Source: Aeromicrobium wangtongii | GTDB taxonomy: Bacteria; Actinomycetota; Actinomycetes; Propionibacteriales; Nocardioidaceae | Direction of reading: 5' to 3' | Assembly (NCBI RefSeq): GCF_024584515.1 | Contig: NZ_CP102173.1 | Span: forward strand, 2,542,001 to 2,606,000 | DNA: 64,000 nucleotides | Part shown: one piece after another, positions 28,793-40,265 of the stretch | Layout: each line of letters starts with the position of its first letter | Position numbering within the stretch: position 1 is the stretch's first letter | Notes under the pieces: generated by a model | What the model was told of the DNA's origin: nothing | The model's database searches: none | Seen by the model: the letters and a program-made list of their open reading frames with translations, nothing else | Made by a program: the position numbers and the translations under genes

Positions 28793-29616
28793 CCCTGGAC
28801 TCCTGAGGTGTCGAGCGGACCGGCCAGCACGACGTCGTGGGCGGCCTGCTTGCTCGGCGGCCCGGCGTCCGAGCGCAGCCAGCAGAAGTACTCGACATTG
28901 CCGGCCGGGCCGGGCAGCGGACTGGGCGCGAGCGCGCGCGTGCCCCAGCCCAGCTCGTGGGCGGACAGGCAGACCCGGTGCACCGCATCGGCGTGCAGCT
29001 CGGGATCGCGCACCACGCCGTTCTTGCCCAGGTTGCTCTTGCCCACCTCGAACTGCGGCTTGATCATCAACACGATGTCGCCTTCCGGGCTTGGCTCGCA
29101 GACCCGCGTGAGTGCCGGCATCACCACCGTAAGGGAGATGAACGACAGATCCGAGACGACCAGCTGCACGGGACCGCCGATGTCGGCCGCCTCGAGGTGG
29201 CGGATGTTGGTGCGGTCGAAGACGTGGACGCGTTCATCGGACTGCAGGGCCCACACCAGCTGGCCGTACCCGACGTCGACGGCGCACACCTCGCGCGCGC
29301 CCTTGCGCAGCAGGACGTCGGTGAATCCGCCCGTGGACGCTCCCGCATCGAGGCAGCGGCGGCCCTCGACCGTCAGACCCATCGGCTCGAACACGGCCAG
29401 GGCCCCGAGCAGCTTGTGCGCGCCACGGGAGGCGTAGCTCGGCTCGTTGCTCTCGCGGACGACGATCGCCTGGTCGGTCGTGACCCCGGTCGCGGCCTTG
29501 GTCGCCACGGATCCGGCGACCAGCACCTGACCGTCCGCGATCAGGGTGCTGGCGTGCTCACGTGAGCGGGCCAGCCCACGACGGACCAGCTCGGCATCGA
29601 GCCGCAGGCGCCTCAC
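28789..29616 (-). CDS. tlyA: TlyA-family rRNA 2'-O-methyltransferase / hemolysin-like protein
   Basis: A 275-residue protein with an S4 RNA-binding domain (1-60) and a FtsJ-like methyltransferase domain (LDAGASTGGFTD at 89-100 is the SAM site). Mycobacterial TlyA methylates 16S C1409 and 23S C1920 and sets sensitivity to capreomycin. The full S4 domain suggests the long form active on both subunits. Coupled by 4-bp overlaps to its neighbours. Confidence 0.93.
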   Translation of the reverse strand: MRRLRLDAELVRRGLARSREHASTLIADGQVLVAGSVATKAATGVTTDQAIVVRESNEPSYASRGAHKLLGALAVFEPMGLTVEGRRCLDAGASTGGFTDVLLRKGAREVCAVDVGYGQLVWALQSDERVHVFDRTNIRHLEAADIGGPVQLVVSDLSFISLTVVMPALTRVCEPSPEGDIVLMIKPQFEVGKSNLGKNGVVRDPELHADAVHRVCLSAHELGWGTRALAPSPLPGPAGNVEYFCWLRSDAGPPSKQAAHDVVLAGPLDTSGVQG

Positions 29617-29801
29617 GGGGCGCCCTGGACCTCGTCGCGGCCGGCATTGGCCAGTGACTGGCGCAGCACCCCGTGGATGGCGTCGAACTCCTCGGGGTGA
29701 AGGGACAGATCGAGCTCGTCGACGCGGTCAAGACGTTCGAGCGCCTCGTCGATCGCGGGGTGACCGGTCCTCTGCACGTCACTCTCGTGTCCAGCGCTCA
29801 T
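29613..29801 (-). CDS. Conserved small hypothetical protein (62 aa)
   Basis: A 62-residue acidic protein, MSAGHESDVQRTGHPAIDEA then a helical heptad-like stretch (LERLDRVDELDLSLHPEEFD). No known domain is recognised. It overlaps the HAD gene and tlyA by 4 bp on each side, and small proteins of this kind occupy the same slot in other actinobacteria, so it is likely a real gene. Function unknown. The longer frame to 30383 is a shadow. Confidence 0.75.
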   Translation of the reverse strand: MSAGHESDVQRTGHPAIDEALERLDRVDELDLSLHPEEFDAIHGVLRQSLANAGRDEVQGAP

Positions 29802-30802
29802 GCGTCCAGTGTCCCATCCAGGGTGACCTCGGTGTCGGAGCGATCCGCCACGGTCCACGCCAGCTCCACCAGGGCCCGCAACGCGGTGGTCGACGACCGG
29901 TCGCCCTGGTCGATCGTGACCACACCATCGGACACGACGGCCGAGGCCGAGCCGCAGCGCGCCCGGTCGCCGTCGACCACGACCTCGGGGTGCTCCTCGT
30001 CCAGCCCGCGCAGATCGGCCGACACGTAGGTCGGCCGGTGTCCCGGTGCCGCAGCGACGACCTCGCGCAGGGAGCTCACCCCGGTCAGCACCACCAGGCT
30101 GTCGATGCCCGCATTGATCGCACCGTCGATGTCGGTGTCGAGACGGTCGCCCACCATCAGGGGGTGGGTTCCGCCGACCCTGGCGATCGTCTCGTCCAGC
30201 AGGGCCCGCTCGGGCTTGCCGGCGACGATCGGCTCGGCGCCGGTCGCGAAGCGCACGGCCTGGACCAATGAACCATTGCCCGGCGCGATGCCGCGGGCCG
30301 TCGGGACCGTCAGGTCGGTGTTGCTGGCGTACCACGGCAACCCGCCCTGGATCGCATAGGACGCCTCCGCCAGGTCGTGCCAACCGATGTCACCGTGGAA
30401 GCCCTGGACCACTGCGACCGGGGAGTCGTCCAGCGAGGCGACGGGCCGCAGTCCGCGGGCCTCGAGCGCGACCCGCAGCCCCTCGCCGCCGACGACGAGG
30501 ACGGCAGCGCCGCTGGGCAGAGCGTCGGCCATCAGGTGGGCGACGGCCTGGGCGGAGGTGACGACATCGTCCTCCCGGACGTCGGGCATGCCCATCGACT
30601 GCAGCTTGTGGACCACCGCGTCGGCGGTGCGCGACGCATTGTTGGTGATGTACGCGAGCCTCAGCCCCTTGCCGCGGGCGACGCCCAGGGCGTCCGCCAC
30701 TCCCGGGATCGCGTCCGCACCCCGATAGACGACGCCGTCGAGGTCGAGCATCGCCAGGTCGTAGGTGGTGCTGAGCGACTTCGTCGTGGAGCCCAAGATC
30801 AT
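29798..30802 (-). CDS. HAD-IIA family hydrolase (NagD/PGP-like)
   Basis: A 334-residue phosphatase with motif I DLDGVVYRG (Asp20 nucleophile, Asp22 acid), ITNNASRT as motif II, AGKPE as motif III and LMVGDRLDTDIDGA as motif IV. The C2-type cap lies between motifs II and III. NagD relatives dephosphorylate nucleotides or phosphoglycolate; substrate unknown. An extra about 70 residues after the core show no recognised domain. Overlaps the ssb-like gene by 4 bp. Confidence 0.87.
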   Translation of the reverse strand: MILGSTTKSLSTTYDLAMLDLDGVVYRGADAIPGVADALGVARGKGLRLAYITNNASRTADAVVHKLQSMGMPDVREDDVVTSAQAVAHLMADALPSGAAVLVVGGEGLRVALEARGLRPVASLDDSPVAVVQGFHGDIGWHDLAEASYAIQGGLPWYASNTDLTVPTARGIAPGNGSLVQAVRFATGAEPIVAGKPERALLDETIARVGGTHPLMVGDRLDTDIDGAINAGIDSLVVLTGVSSLREVVAAAPGHRPTYVSADLRGLDEEHPEVVVDGDRARCGSASAVVSDGVVTIDQGDRSSTTALRALVELAWTVADRSDTEVTLDGTLDA

Positions 30803-31161
30803 GGGTCAGAGGCTACCGCCGCCGCCACGTCAGGCCGGCAGGAGTCGACCTCGACGCTGACCCAGCTGGCCACGGCCGCGCTCCCCCGGGAGAACCGCCG
30901 TCGCAGCTGCCCGGTCACCGAGACGCGCGTGCCCGGTGCCAGCCGCAGGACCGAGCGTCGCAGCGCGGCCCGCCACACGGTGCACTCGATCGTGTCGACG
31001 ACCTGCTTCGAGCGACGGCGGGCCGCGCGGCCACGTCTCACCACGAGCCGGAACGAGACGATCTCGTCACCGCTGGGCAGGGTGCGCCGCTCGGGAGCCG
31101 CGGAGATGCGCCCGGTCAGGTGCACCGTGTTGTCGTCCGGGATGGTCCTGTCATCGGTCAT
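30799..31161 (-). CDS. Short single-stranded DNA-binding protein (OB fold)
   Basis: A 120-residue SSB-type OB fold: TVHLTGRISAAPERRTLPSG, VSFRLVVRRG, IECTVWRAALRRSVLRLAPG and VSVTGQLRRR are the strand pattern of SSB. There is no disordered acidic C-terminal tail as in housekeeping SSB, so this is probably a second, specialised SSB. A 15-bp hairpin stands just before its start. Co-translated with the HAD gene. Confidence 0.82.
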   Translation of the reverse strand: MTDDRTIPDDNTVHLTGRISAAPERRTLPSGDEIVSFRLVVRRGRAARRRSKQVVDTIECTVWRAALRRSVLRLAPGTRVSVTGQLRRRFSRGSAAVASWVSVEVDSCRPDVAAAVASDP

Positions 31162-31167
31162 GACATG

Positions 31168-31200
31168 ACGATGCCCCTCACCAAGGGTGAGGGGCATCGT
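31168..31200. other. 15-bp perfect hairpin between the TPR gene and the ssb-like gene
   Basis: ACGATGCCCCTCACC pairs fully with its downstream complement over a 3-base loop. It lies 35 bp after the TPR stop and 6 bp before the ssb-like ATG. No T run follows on the minus strand, so simple rho-independent termination is doubtful; the GAGGGG in the 3' arm could be a sequestered ribosome binding site. Confidence 0.7.
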
Positions 31201-31234
31201 CTGCTTCGCCGGCTGTGGACGACCACCGGATGGC

Positions 31235-32224
31235 TCAGGCCTGTGGACGCGGCTCCAGCTCGGCCAGGCGCTCCTCGGCATCGGTCGTCTTGTTGCCGTC
31301 GACCGCCACCGTGCGGTGGAACCACTCGATGGCCTCGGCCTTGCGGCCGGCCGCGAGCAGGGAGTCGGCGTAGGCGTACCGCAGTCGCGGCACCCACTCG
31401 CCGCGGCCCTTGGTGTGCAACGGCTCGGTCTCGAGCAGACGAATCGCAGCGTCGTACTGACCGAGATCGCGCCGTGCACCGGCCACGACGATCGACAGCT
31501 CGATCTGACCGGCGTCGTCGAGCTGCGACCGGATCTCGGTGGTGTCGTAGGCGATCGCCTTGTCAGGGCGCTTGAGGGCCCGCTCGCAGTCGGCCATCAT
31601 CGGCGCGTAGATGTAACCACCGGTCATGCGCCGAGCAGCACGGAACTCCGAGAGCGCCTCGGCCCACTTGCCACAGGCATAGGCGGTCTCACCGCACGCC
31701 TCACGGACCAGACCGGTCCGGGTGGCGCGGGCGCGAGCAGCCAGGGCGTGCTTGTGCGCGGTCTCGGGATCCTCGGCGATCAGCAGACCTGCCATGACGA
31801 GGTGGCGCGCCACCTTGTCGGCGAGCTTCTCCGGCAGGCTCTGCAGGGCCTGCCGAGCGTGCTTGTCGAGGTCGTTGGCGCTGACGTCATCGGGGATCGG
31901 CGGTCCGTCGTAGATCTTCTGAGCTGCGGTGCGGTCGCCCTCTTCCTGGCGACGGTCGCGACGAGCCTCATAGGGCTTGCCGTCACGGCGCGGGGTCGTG
32001 GGCTTGCCATCGCGACGAGCAGCGGGCTTGCCATCGCGGCGGTCGGACGGCTTGCCGTCACGACGATCGGACGGCTTGCCATCGCGGCGCGGCGCTCCGC
32101 TGCCCCGCTGGTCGCGTCCCCCACCGGCGGGCTTGCCGCCGCGGCCGGCTCCTGCGCCTCGTCCCGCGCCGTCACGGCCTGCGGGCTTCCCACCGTCACG
32201 GCGGGGATTTCTCGACTCTGCCAT
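31235..32224 (-). CDS. TPR-like protein with a basic RRDGKP-repeat N-terminus
   Basis: A 329-residue protein. The first about 95 residues are very basic and low-complexity, with five near-repeats of RRDGKPxx and RGxGG stretches reminiscent of RNA-binding tails. From about 115 on, helical pairs (LADKVARHLVMAGLLIAEDP, KWAEALSEFRAARRM, AIRLLETEPL, KAEAIEWFHRTVAVDG) look like tetratricopeptide repeats. It corresponds in position to the TPR protein near tyrS in mycobacteria. The repeats vary at the DNA level, which suggests a maintained protein feature. AAGGAA precedes the start. Confidence 0.82.
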   Translation of the reverse strand: MAESRNPRRDGGKPAGRDGAGRGAGAGRGGKPAGGGRDQRGSGAPRRDGKPSDRRDGKPSDRRDGKPAARRDGKPTTPRRDGKPYEARRDRRQEEGDRTAAQKIYDGPPIPDDVSANDLDKHARQALQSLPEKLADKVARHLVMAGLLIAEDPETAHKHALAARARATRTGLVREACGETAYACGKWAEALSEFRAARRMTGGYIYAPMMADCERALKRPDKAIAYDTTEIRSQLDDAGQIELSIVVAGARRDLGQYDAAIRLLETEPLHTKGRGEWVPRLRYAYADSLLAAGRKAEAIEWFHRTVAVDGNKTTDAEERLAELEPRPQA

Positions 32225-32235
32225 GAGTCGTTCCT

Positions 32236-32277
32236 TCCATCGAACTACTGGGTAAATCCATCAAACTGCTGGGTAAA
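32236..32277. repeat. Two tandem 21-bp repeats in the TPR gene leader
   Basis: Two 21-bp units starting TCCATC and ending CTGGGTAAA follow each other with two differences. They lie between the rRNA terminator and the ribosome binding site of the TPR gene, so they may be part of its promoter or operator. The sequence differs from the TGACTCGTCA repeat family. Confidence 0.8.
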
Positions 32278-32281
32278 TGCA

Positions 32282-32325
32282 GCGAGGCCGCCGAGATCCA
32301 TTCACATGAACCTGGGCGGCCTCGC
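32282..32325 (-). terminator. Likely rRNA operon terminator
   Basis: An 11-bp perfect inverted repeat (GCGAGGCCGCC) with a 22-base loop lies 12 bp beyond the 5S gene in the direction of rRNA transcription, followed on that strand by TGCATTTA, a weak T-rich stretch. Confidence 0.65.
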
Positions 32326-32336
32326 GCTAATGATTG

Positions 32337-32454
32337 TCCGGCGACGTCCTACTCTCCCACACCGTCTCCAGTGCAGTACCATCGGCGCTGAGAGGCTTGA
32401 CTTCCGGGTTCGGAATGTAGCCGGGTATTTCCCTCTCGCTATGGTCGCCGTAAC
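32337..32454 (-). rRNA. 5S ribosomal RNA
   Basis: On the minus strand it begins GTTACGGCGACCATAGCG, contains CCCATTCCGAACCCGG-like TACATTCCGAACCCGG, and ends GGACGTCGCCGGAC; the ends pair to form helix I. About 118 bases. Ends are estimated to a few bases. Confidence 0.95.
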
Positions 32455-32528
32455 TCTATTGAGATATCAAAACCATTCAACAACTCTCCCCCGAACCAAA
32501 CCCAAAGGGTGTGGTGGGGGGTGTTGGT

Positions 32529-32582
32529 GGTTCCCGATCATATCTCGGGAACCTCACAGTGGACGCGGTGTACATCTTTGTA
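32529..32582 (-). other. 23S-5S spacer: 9-bp hairpin and 3' half of the 23S processing stem
   Basis: GGTTCCCGA pairs with TCGGGAACC over 7 bases (32529-32553). Next to it, CTCACAGTGGACGCG to ATCTTTGTA is complementary to the bases directly before the 23S 5' end (about 35685-35718), so the two flanks form the long stem cut by RNase III during 23S maturation. The rest of the 32455-32582 spacer holds no gene. Confidence 0.75.
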
Positions 32583-37573
<4,991 letters not shown>

Positions 37574-37805
37574 AAGCCACATAAGTGCGACTCAAACTTC
37601 AGTTCAACCTGACAAACTATTTGCTGACAAATAAATTGTCGGAATTAATCCATCGATCATCACCACAAACCCGAAAGTCTGTAGATCCGGTCTCGACGGG
37701 GTACTACTAATTAATCTCGTCGATTTTTGGCACACTGTTGAGTTCTCAAGGATCAGACGCTCACCTCAGCAAGACTGGTGTGTCTCACCTCAGGGCAACT
37801 CGTCC
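37574..37805 (-). other. rRNA leader with antitermination-type box
   Basis: The transcribed leader before 16S. At 37739-37750 TTGAGTTCTCAA is a self-complementary box; on the minus strand it reads CTTGAGAACTCAACAGTG, the typical actinobacterial boxB/boxA-like leader element. Closer to 16S, GACAATTTATTTGTC can form a small hairpin used for processing. No gene. Confidence 0.7.
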
Positions 37806-37834
37806 AACTTACACGGCTCGTTTTCACCGGTCAA
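37806..37834 (-). promoter_or_regulatory. rRNA promoter P2
   Basis: On the minus strand TTGACC, 17 bases, TAAGTT: good sigma-70-type boxes. The spacer contains GAAAACGAGCC, shared with the upstream promoter. Confidence 0.75.
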
Positions 37835-37983
37835 ACCGGGTCGGTCACCATGCTCAGTCTGTGTTGTCAGCGACCCTCGCCGGCGACTTGCGCCGTACTG
37901 GAATCGTTTCGGTCCAACTGGTCAGAACTGCTGCGGTGGCGGGCTTTTCGGCCTGCCGTTCGCTGCTCGTTCCAACAAGAAGA

Positions 37984-38013
37984 ACATTACGGGCTCGTTT
38001 CCGCATCCGTCAA
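37984..38013 (-). promoter_or_regulatory. rRNA promoter P1
   Basis: On the minus strand TTGACG, 18 bases, TAATGT. The spacer has GGAAACGAGCC, nearly the same as in P2 about 180 bp downstream, so the two promoters look like a duplication. The remaining bases between P1 and P2 hold no gene; tyrS ends 55 bp upstream. Confidence 0.75.
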
Positions 38014-38067
38014 ATCGGTTCGCTGTGGTCCAACCCACAGGGGCGCCGAAGGCCGGAATTGCAGGGG

Positions 38068-39327
38068 TCAGCCGATCGAGACGCCTGAGACGGACCGTTT
38101 GCCTTTGCGAATCACGGCCCAGGTGTTGTAGAGGAGCCGATCGGCGGTCAGCGGCAGATCGGGGTCGGTGACGCGCTCGTTGTTGAGGTACGCGCCCCCC
38201 TCCCCCACGGCGCGACGGGCCGCCGAACGGCTGTCCGCCAGACCGGTCGCCACGAGGGCGTCCACGATCGTCGGATCGTCCGCGGCCGCGAGATCGACCG
38301 CGCCGGCCTCGCGGAGCGCGGCGGCCAGCGTCGGCTCGGGCAGGTCCTGCAGCTCGGCGCGTCCGAACAGGGCCTGCGACGCGAGCTCGGCAGCGGCTGT
38401 CTCCGCCTCCCCGTGGACGATCGTGGTCATCTCCGCGGCAAGACGCCGCTGCGCAGCGCGCAGACCCGGCTTCTCGACGTGCTCGGCCGCGATGTGCGCG
38501 ATCTCGTCGAGCTCGAGGAAGGTGAACTGGCGCAGGTACTCGATGACCTTGGAGTCCTCGGCCTGGATCCACGACTGGTAGAAGGCGTACGGGCTCATCA
38601 GGGCGGGGTCGAGCCACACCGTGCCGCTCTCGGTCTTGCCGAACTTGGTGCCGTCGGCCTTGGTGATCAGCGGGGTCGCCAGGGCGTGGGCCTTGGCCCC
38701 GTCGGCGCGTCGGATCAGCTCCACGCCCGCGGTGATGTTGCCCCACTGGTCGCTGCCCCCGGTCTGCAGGACACAGCCGTGCCGGCGGTGCAGCTCCAGG
38801 AAGTCCATCGACTGCAGCAGCACGTAGCTGAACTCGGTGTAGCTGATGCCGGACTCGAGTCGGCTGCTGACCACGTCGCGGGCCAGCATCCGGTTGACCG
38901 GGAAGTGCTTGCCGATGTCGCGCAGGAAGTCGATCGTGCTCAGCCCGGCGGTCCAGTCCAGGTTGTTGACGATCGTGGCGCCGTTGGGCCCGTCGACGTC
39001 GACGAAACGGGACACCTGCGAGGCGATCCGGTCGACCCACTCCGCGACGGTCTCCTTGGTGTTCATCACCCGCTCCCCCGCCTCCTTGGGGTCGCCGATC
39101 AGTCCGGTGGACCCGCCGACCAGCAGCAGCGGCCGGTGCCCGGCCATCTGCAGCCTGCGGGCGGTCAGGAGCTGCAGCAGGTTGCCGATGTGCAGGCTCG
39201 GCGCGGTCGGATCGAATCCCACGTAGTAGGTGATCGGCCCCGCAGACAGCTCGGCGCGCAGGGCGTCACGGTCTGTCGAGTGCGCGATCAGGCCGCGCGC
39301 TTCGAGGTCGTCGAGGACGTGGGTCAC
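38068..39327 (-). CDS. tyrS: Tyrosyl-tRNA synthetase
   Basis: A 419-residue class I synthetase: HIGN (46-49, HIGH motif) and KFGKT (228-232, KMSKS motif), QTGGSDQWGNITAG for tyrosine binding, and a C-terminal S4 domain (about 350-410). The GTG start is preferred over a long upstream ATG frame because homologues begin here and GAAAGG lies 8 bases upstream. No T-box leader is seen in the 180 bp upstream. It stands directly before the rRNA promoters on the same strand. Confidence 0.94.
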   Translation of the reverse strand: MTHVLDDLEARGLIAHSTDRDALRAELSAGPITYYVGFDPTAPSLHIGNLLQLLTARRLQMAGHRPLLLVGGSTGLIGDPKEAGERVMNTKETVAEWVDRIASQVSRFVDVDGPNGATIVNNLDWTAGLSTIDFLRDIGKHFPVNRMLARDVVSSRLESGISYTEFSYVLLQSMDFLELHRRHGCVLQTGGSDQWGNITAGVELIRRADGAKAHALATPLITKADGTKFGKTESGTVWLDPALMSPYAFYQSWIQAEDSKVIEYLRQFTFLELDEIAHIAAEHVEKPGLRAAQRRLAAEMTTIVHGEAETAAAELASQALFGRAELQDLPEPTLAAALREAGAVDLAAADDPTIVDALVATGLADSRSAARRAVGEGGAYLNNERVTDPDLPLTADRLLYNTWAVIRKGKRSVSGVSIG

Positions 39328-39510
39328 AGGTGTCGCCTTTCGGGTGGTGCTGGTAGGAGAGCTCGGATCTCGTGCCGGTCTCACGCTGCTCACCCTAGCG
39401 ATCACGACCCCGTCGAGCCGGTCGCCCCGGTGCGGTTGCAGCGCCGCACCGGGGGCCGATTGCGGCGCTGGGCCGGAATATGGAGGCTGCCGTGTGGTGT
39501 TGTCGTGCAC

Positions 39511-40173
39511 GTGAACAGCTCAGTGAAGGTCGACATCTGGTCCGACATCGCCTGCCCGTGGTGTTTCATCGGCAAGCGCCGGTTCGAGACGGCGGCCGCC
39601 GAGTTCGCCGCGAGCGGCGGGGAGCTCGAGGTGGAGTACCACTCCTTCGAGCTGGCCCCGGACACACCGGTCGACTTCGCCGGCAGCGAGGTCGACTTCC
39701 TGGTGTCGCACAAGGGCATGCCGGCCGAGCAGGTCTCCCAGATGCTCGGCCAGATGACCCAGCTCGCCTCGACCGAGGGGTTGTCGTACGACTTCGACGC
39801 GCTGCAGCACACCAACACGATCAAGGCGCACGAGCTGCTGCACCTGGCCGCGGCCAAGGGCCGCCAGGCCGACATGATCGAGCGGTTGTTCGTGGCGTAC
39901 TTCGAGCAGGGCCGCCACGTCGGTCGCACCGAGGACCTCGCCGACCTGGCTGCGGAGATCGGTCTGGACCGGGACGAGGTCGTCGATGCGCTGACCGCCT
40001 CGACCTACCGGGCCGCGGTGGACGCGGACAAGCAGCAGGCGATCGCATACGGCATCACCGGCGTCCCGTTCTTCGTCATCGACGGCCGGTTCGGTGTCTC
40101 CGGCGCCCAGGAACCCAGCGCACTGCTGGAGGTCCTGCAGCATGCAGCCACCACCACGGACGTGCCGGCATGA
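39511..40173 (+). CDS. DsbA-family oxidoreductase (FrnE-like)
   Basis: A protein of about 220 residues with a thioredoxin fold and helical insert; CPWC (15-18, inside IWSDIACPWCF) is the redox site and TGVPFF carries the cis-proline. There is no signal peptide, so it is the cytoplasmic FrnE type, linked in other bacteria to disulfide exchange or 2-hydroxychromene-carboxylate isomerase-like chemistry. Three in-frame GTG codons (39505, 39511, 39523) compete as start and none has a clear Shine-Dalgarno. It is divergent from tyrS. Confidence 0.85.
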   Translation: MNSSVKVDIWSDIACPWCFIGKRRFETAAAEFAASGGELEVEYHSFELAPDTPVDFAGSEVDFLVSHKGMPAEQVSQMLGQMTQLASTEGLSYDFDALQHTNTIKAHELLHLAAAKGRQADMIERLFVAYFEQGRHVGRTEDLADLAAEIGLDRDEVVDALTASTYRAAVDADKQQAIAYGITGVPFFVIDGRFGVSGAQEPSALLEVLQHAATTTDVPA

Positions 40174-40192
40174 CCGAGCCGACCTCCCACCG

Positions 40193-40255
40193 CGCTGAGC
40201 CTGACGTCTTGACGGACACGCCGTCGGCGTGTTGGTCAAAACGTCAGGCTCAGCG
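40193..40255. repeat. 63-base hairpin between convergent genes
   Basis: Outer arms of 21 bp starting CGCTGAGCCTGACGT pair with one mismatch; the 21-base centre itself folds (ACACGCCG / CGGCGTGT around one T). It lies 19 bp after the DsbA-family stop and 10 bp before the stop of the convergent LysM/BTAD gene. No T run is present. It may act as a bidirectional terminator or be a dispersed palindromic element. Confidence 0.8.
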
Positions 40256-40265
40256 GGGACTTGGG

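Noticed and set aside
38413..39504. Long plus-strand frame leading into the DsbA-family gene
   Set aside because: It is antisense to tyrS, which has both synthetase motifs; the DsbA fold begins only at about 39,511.
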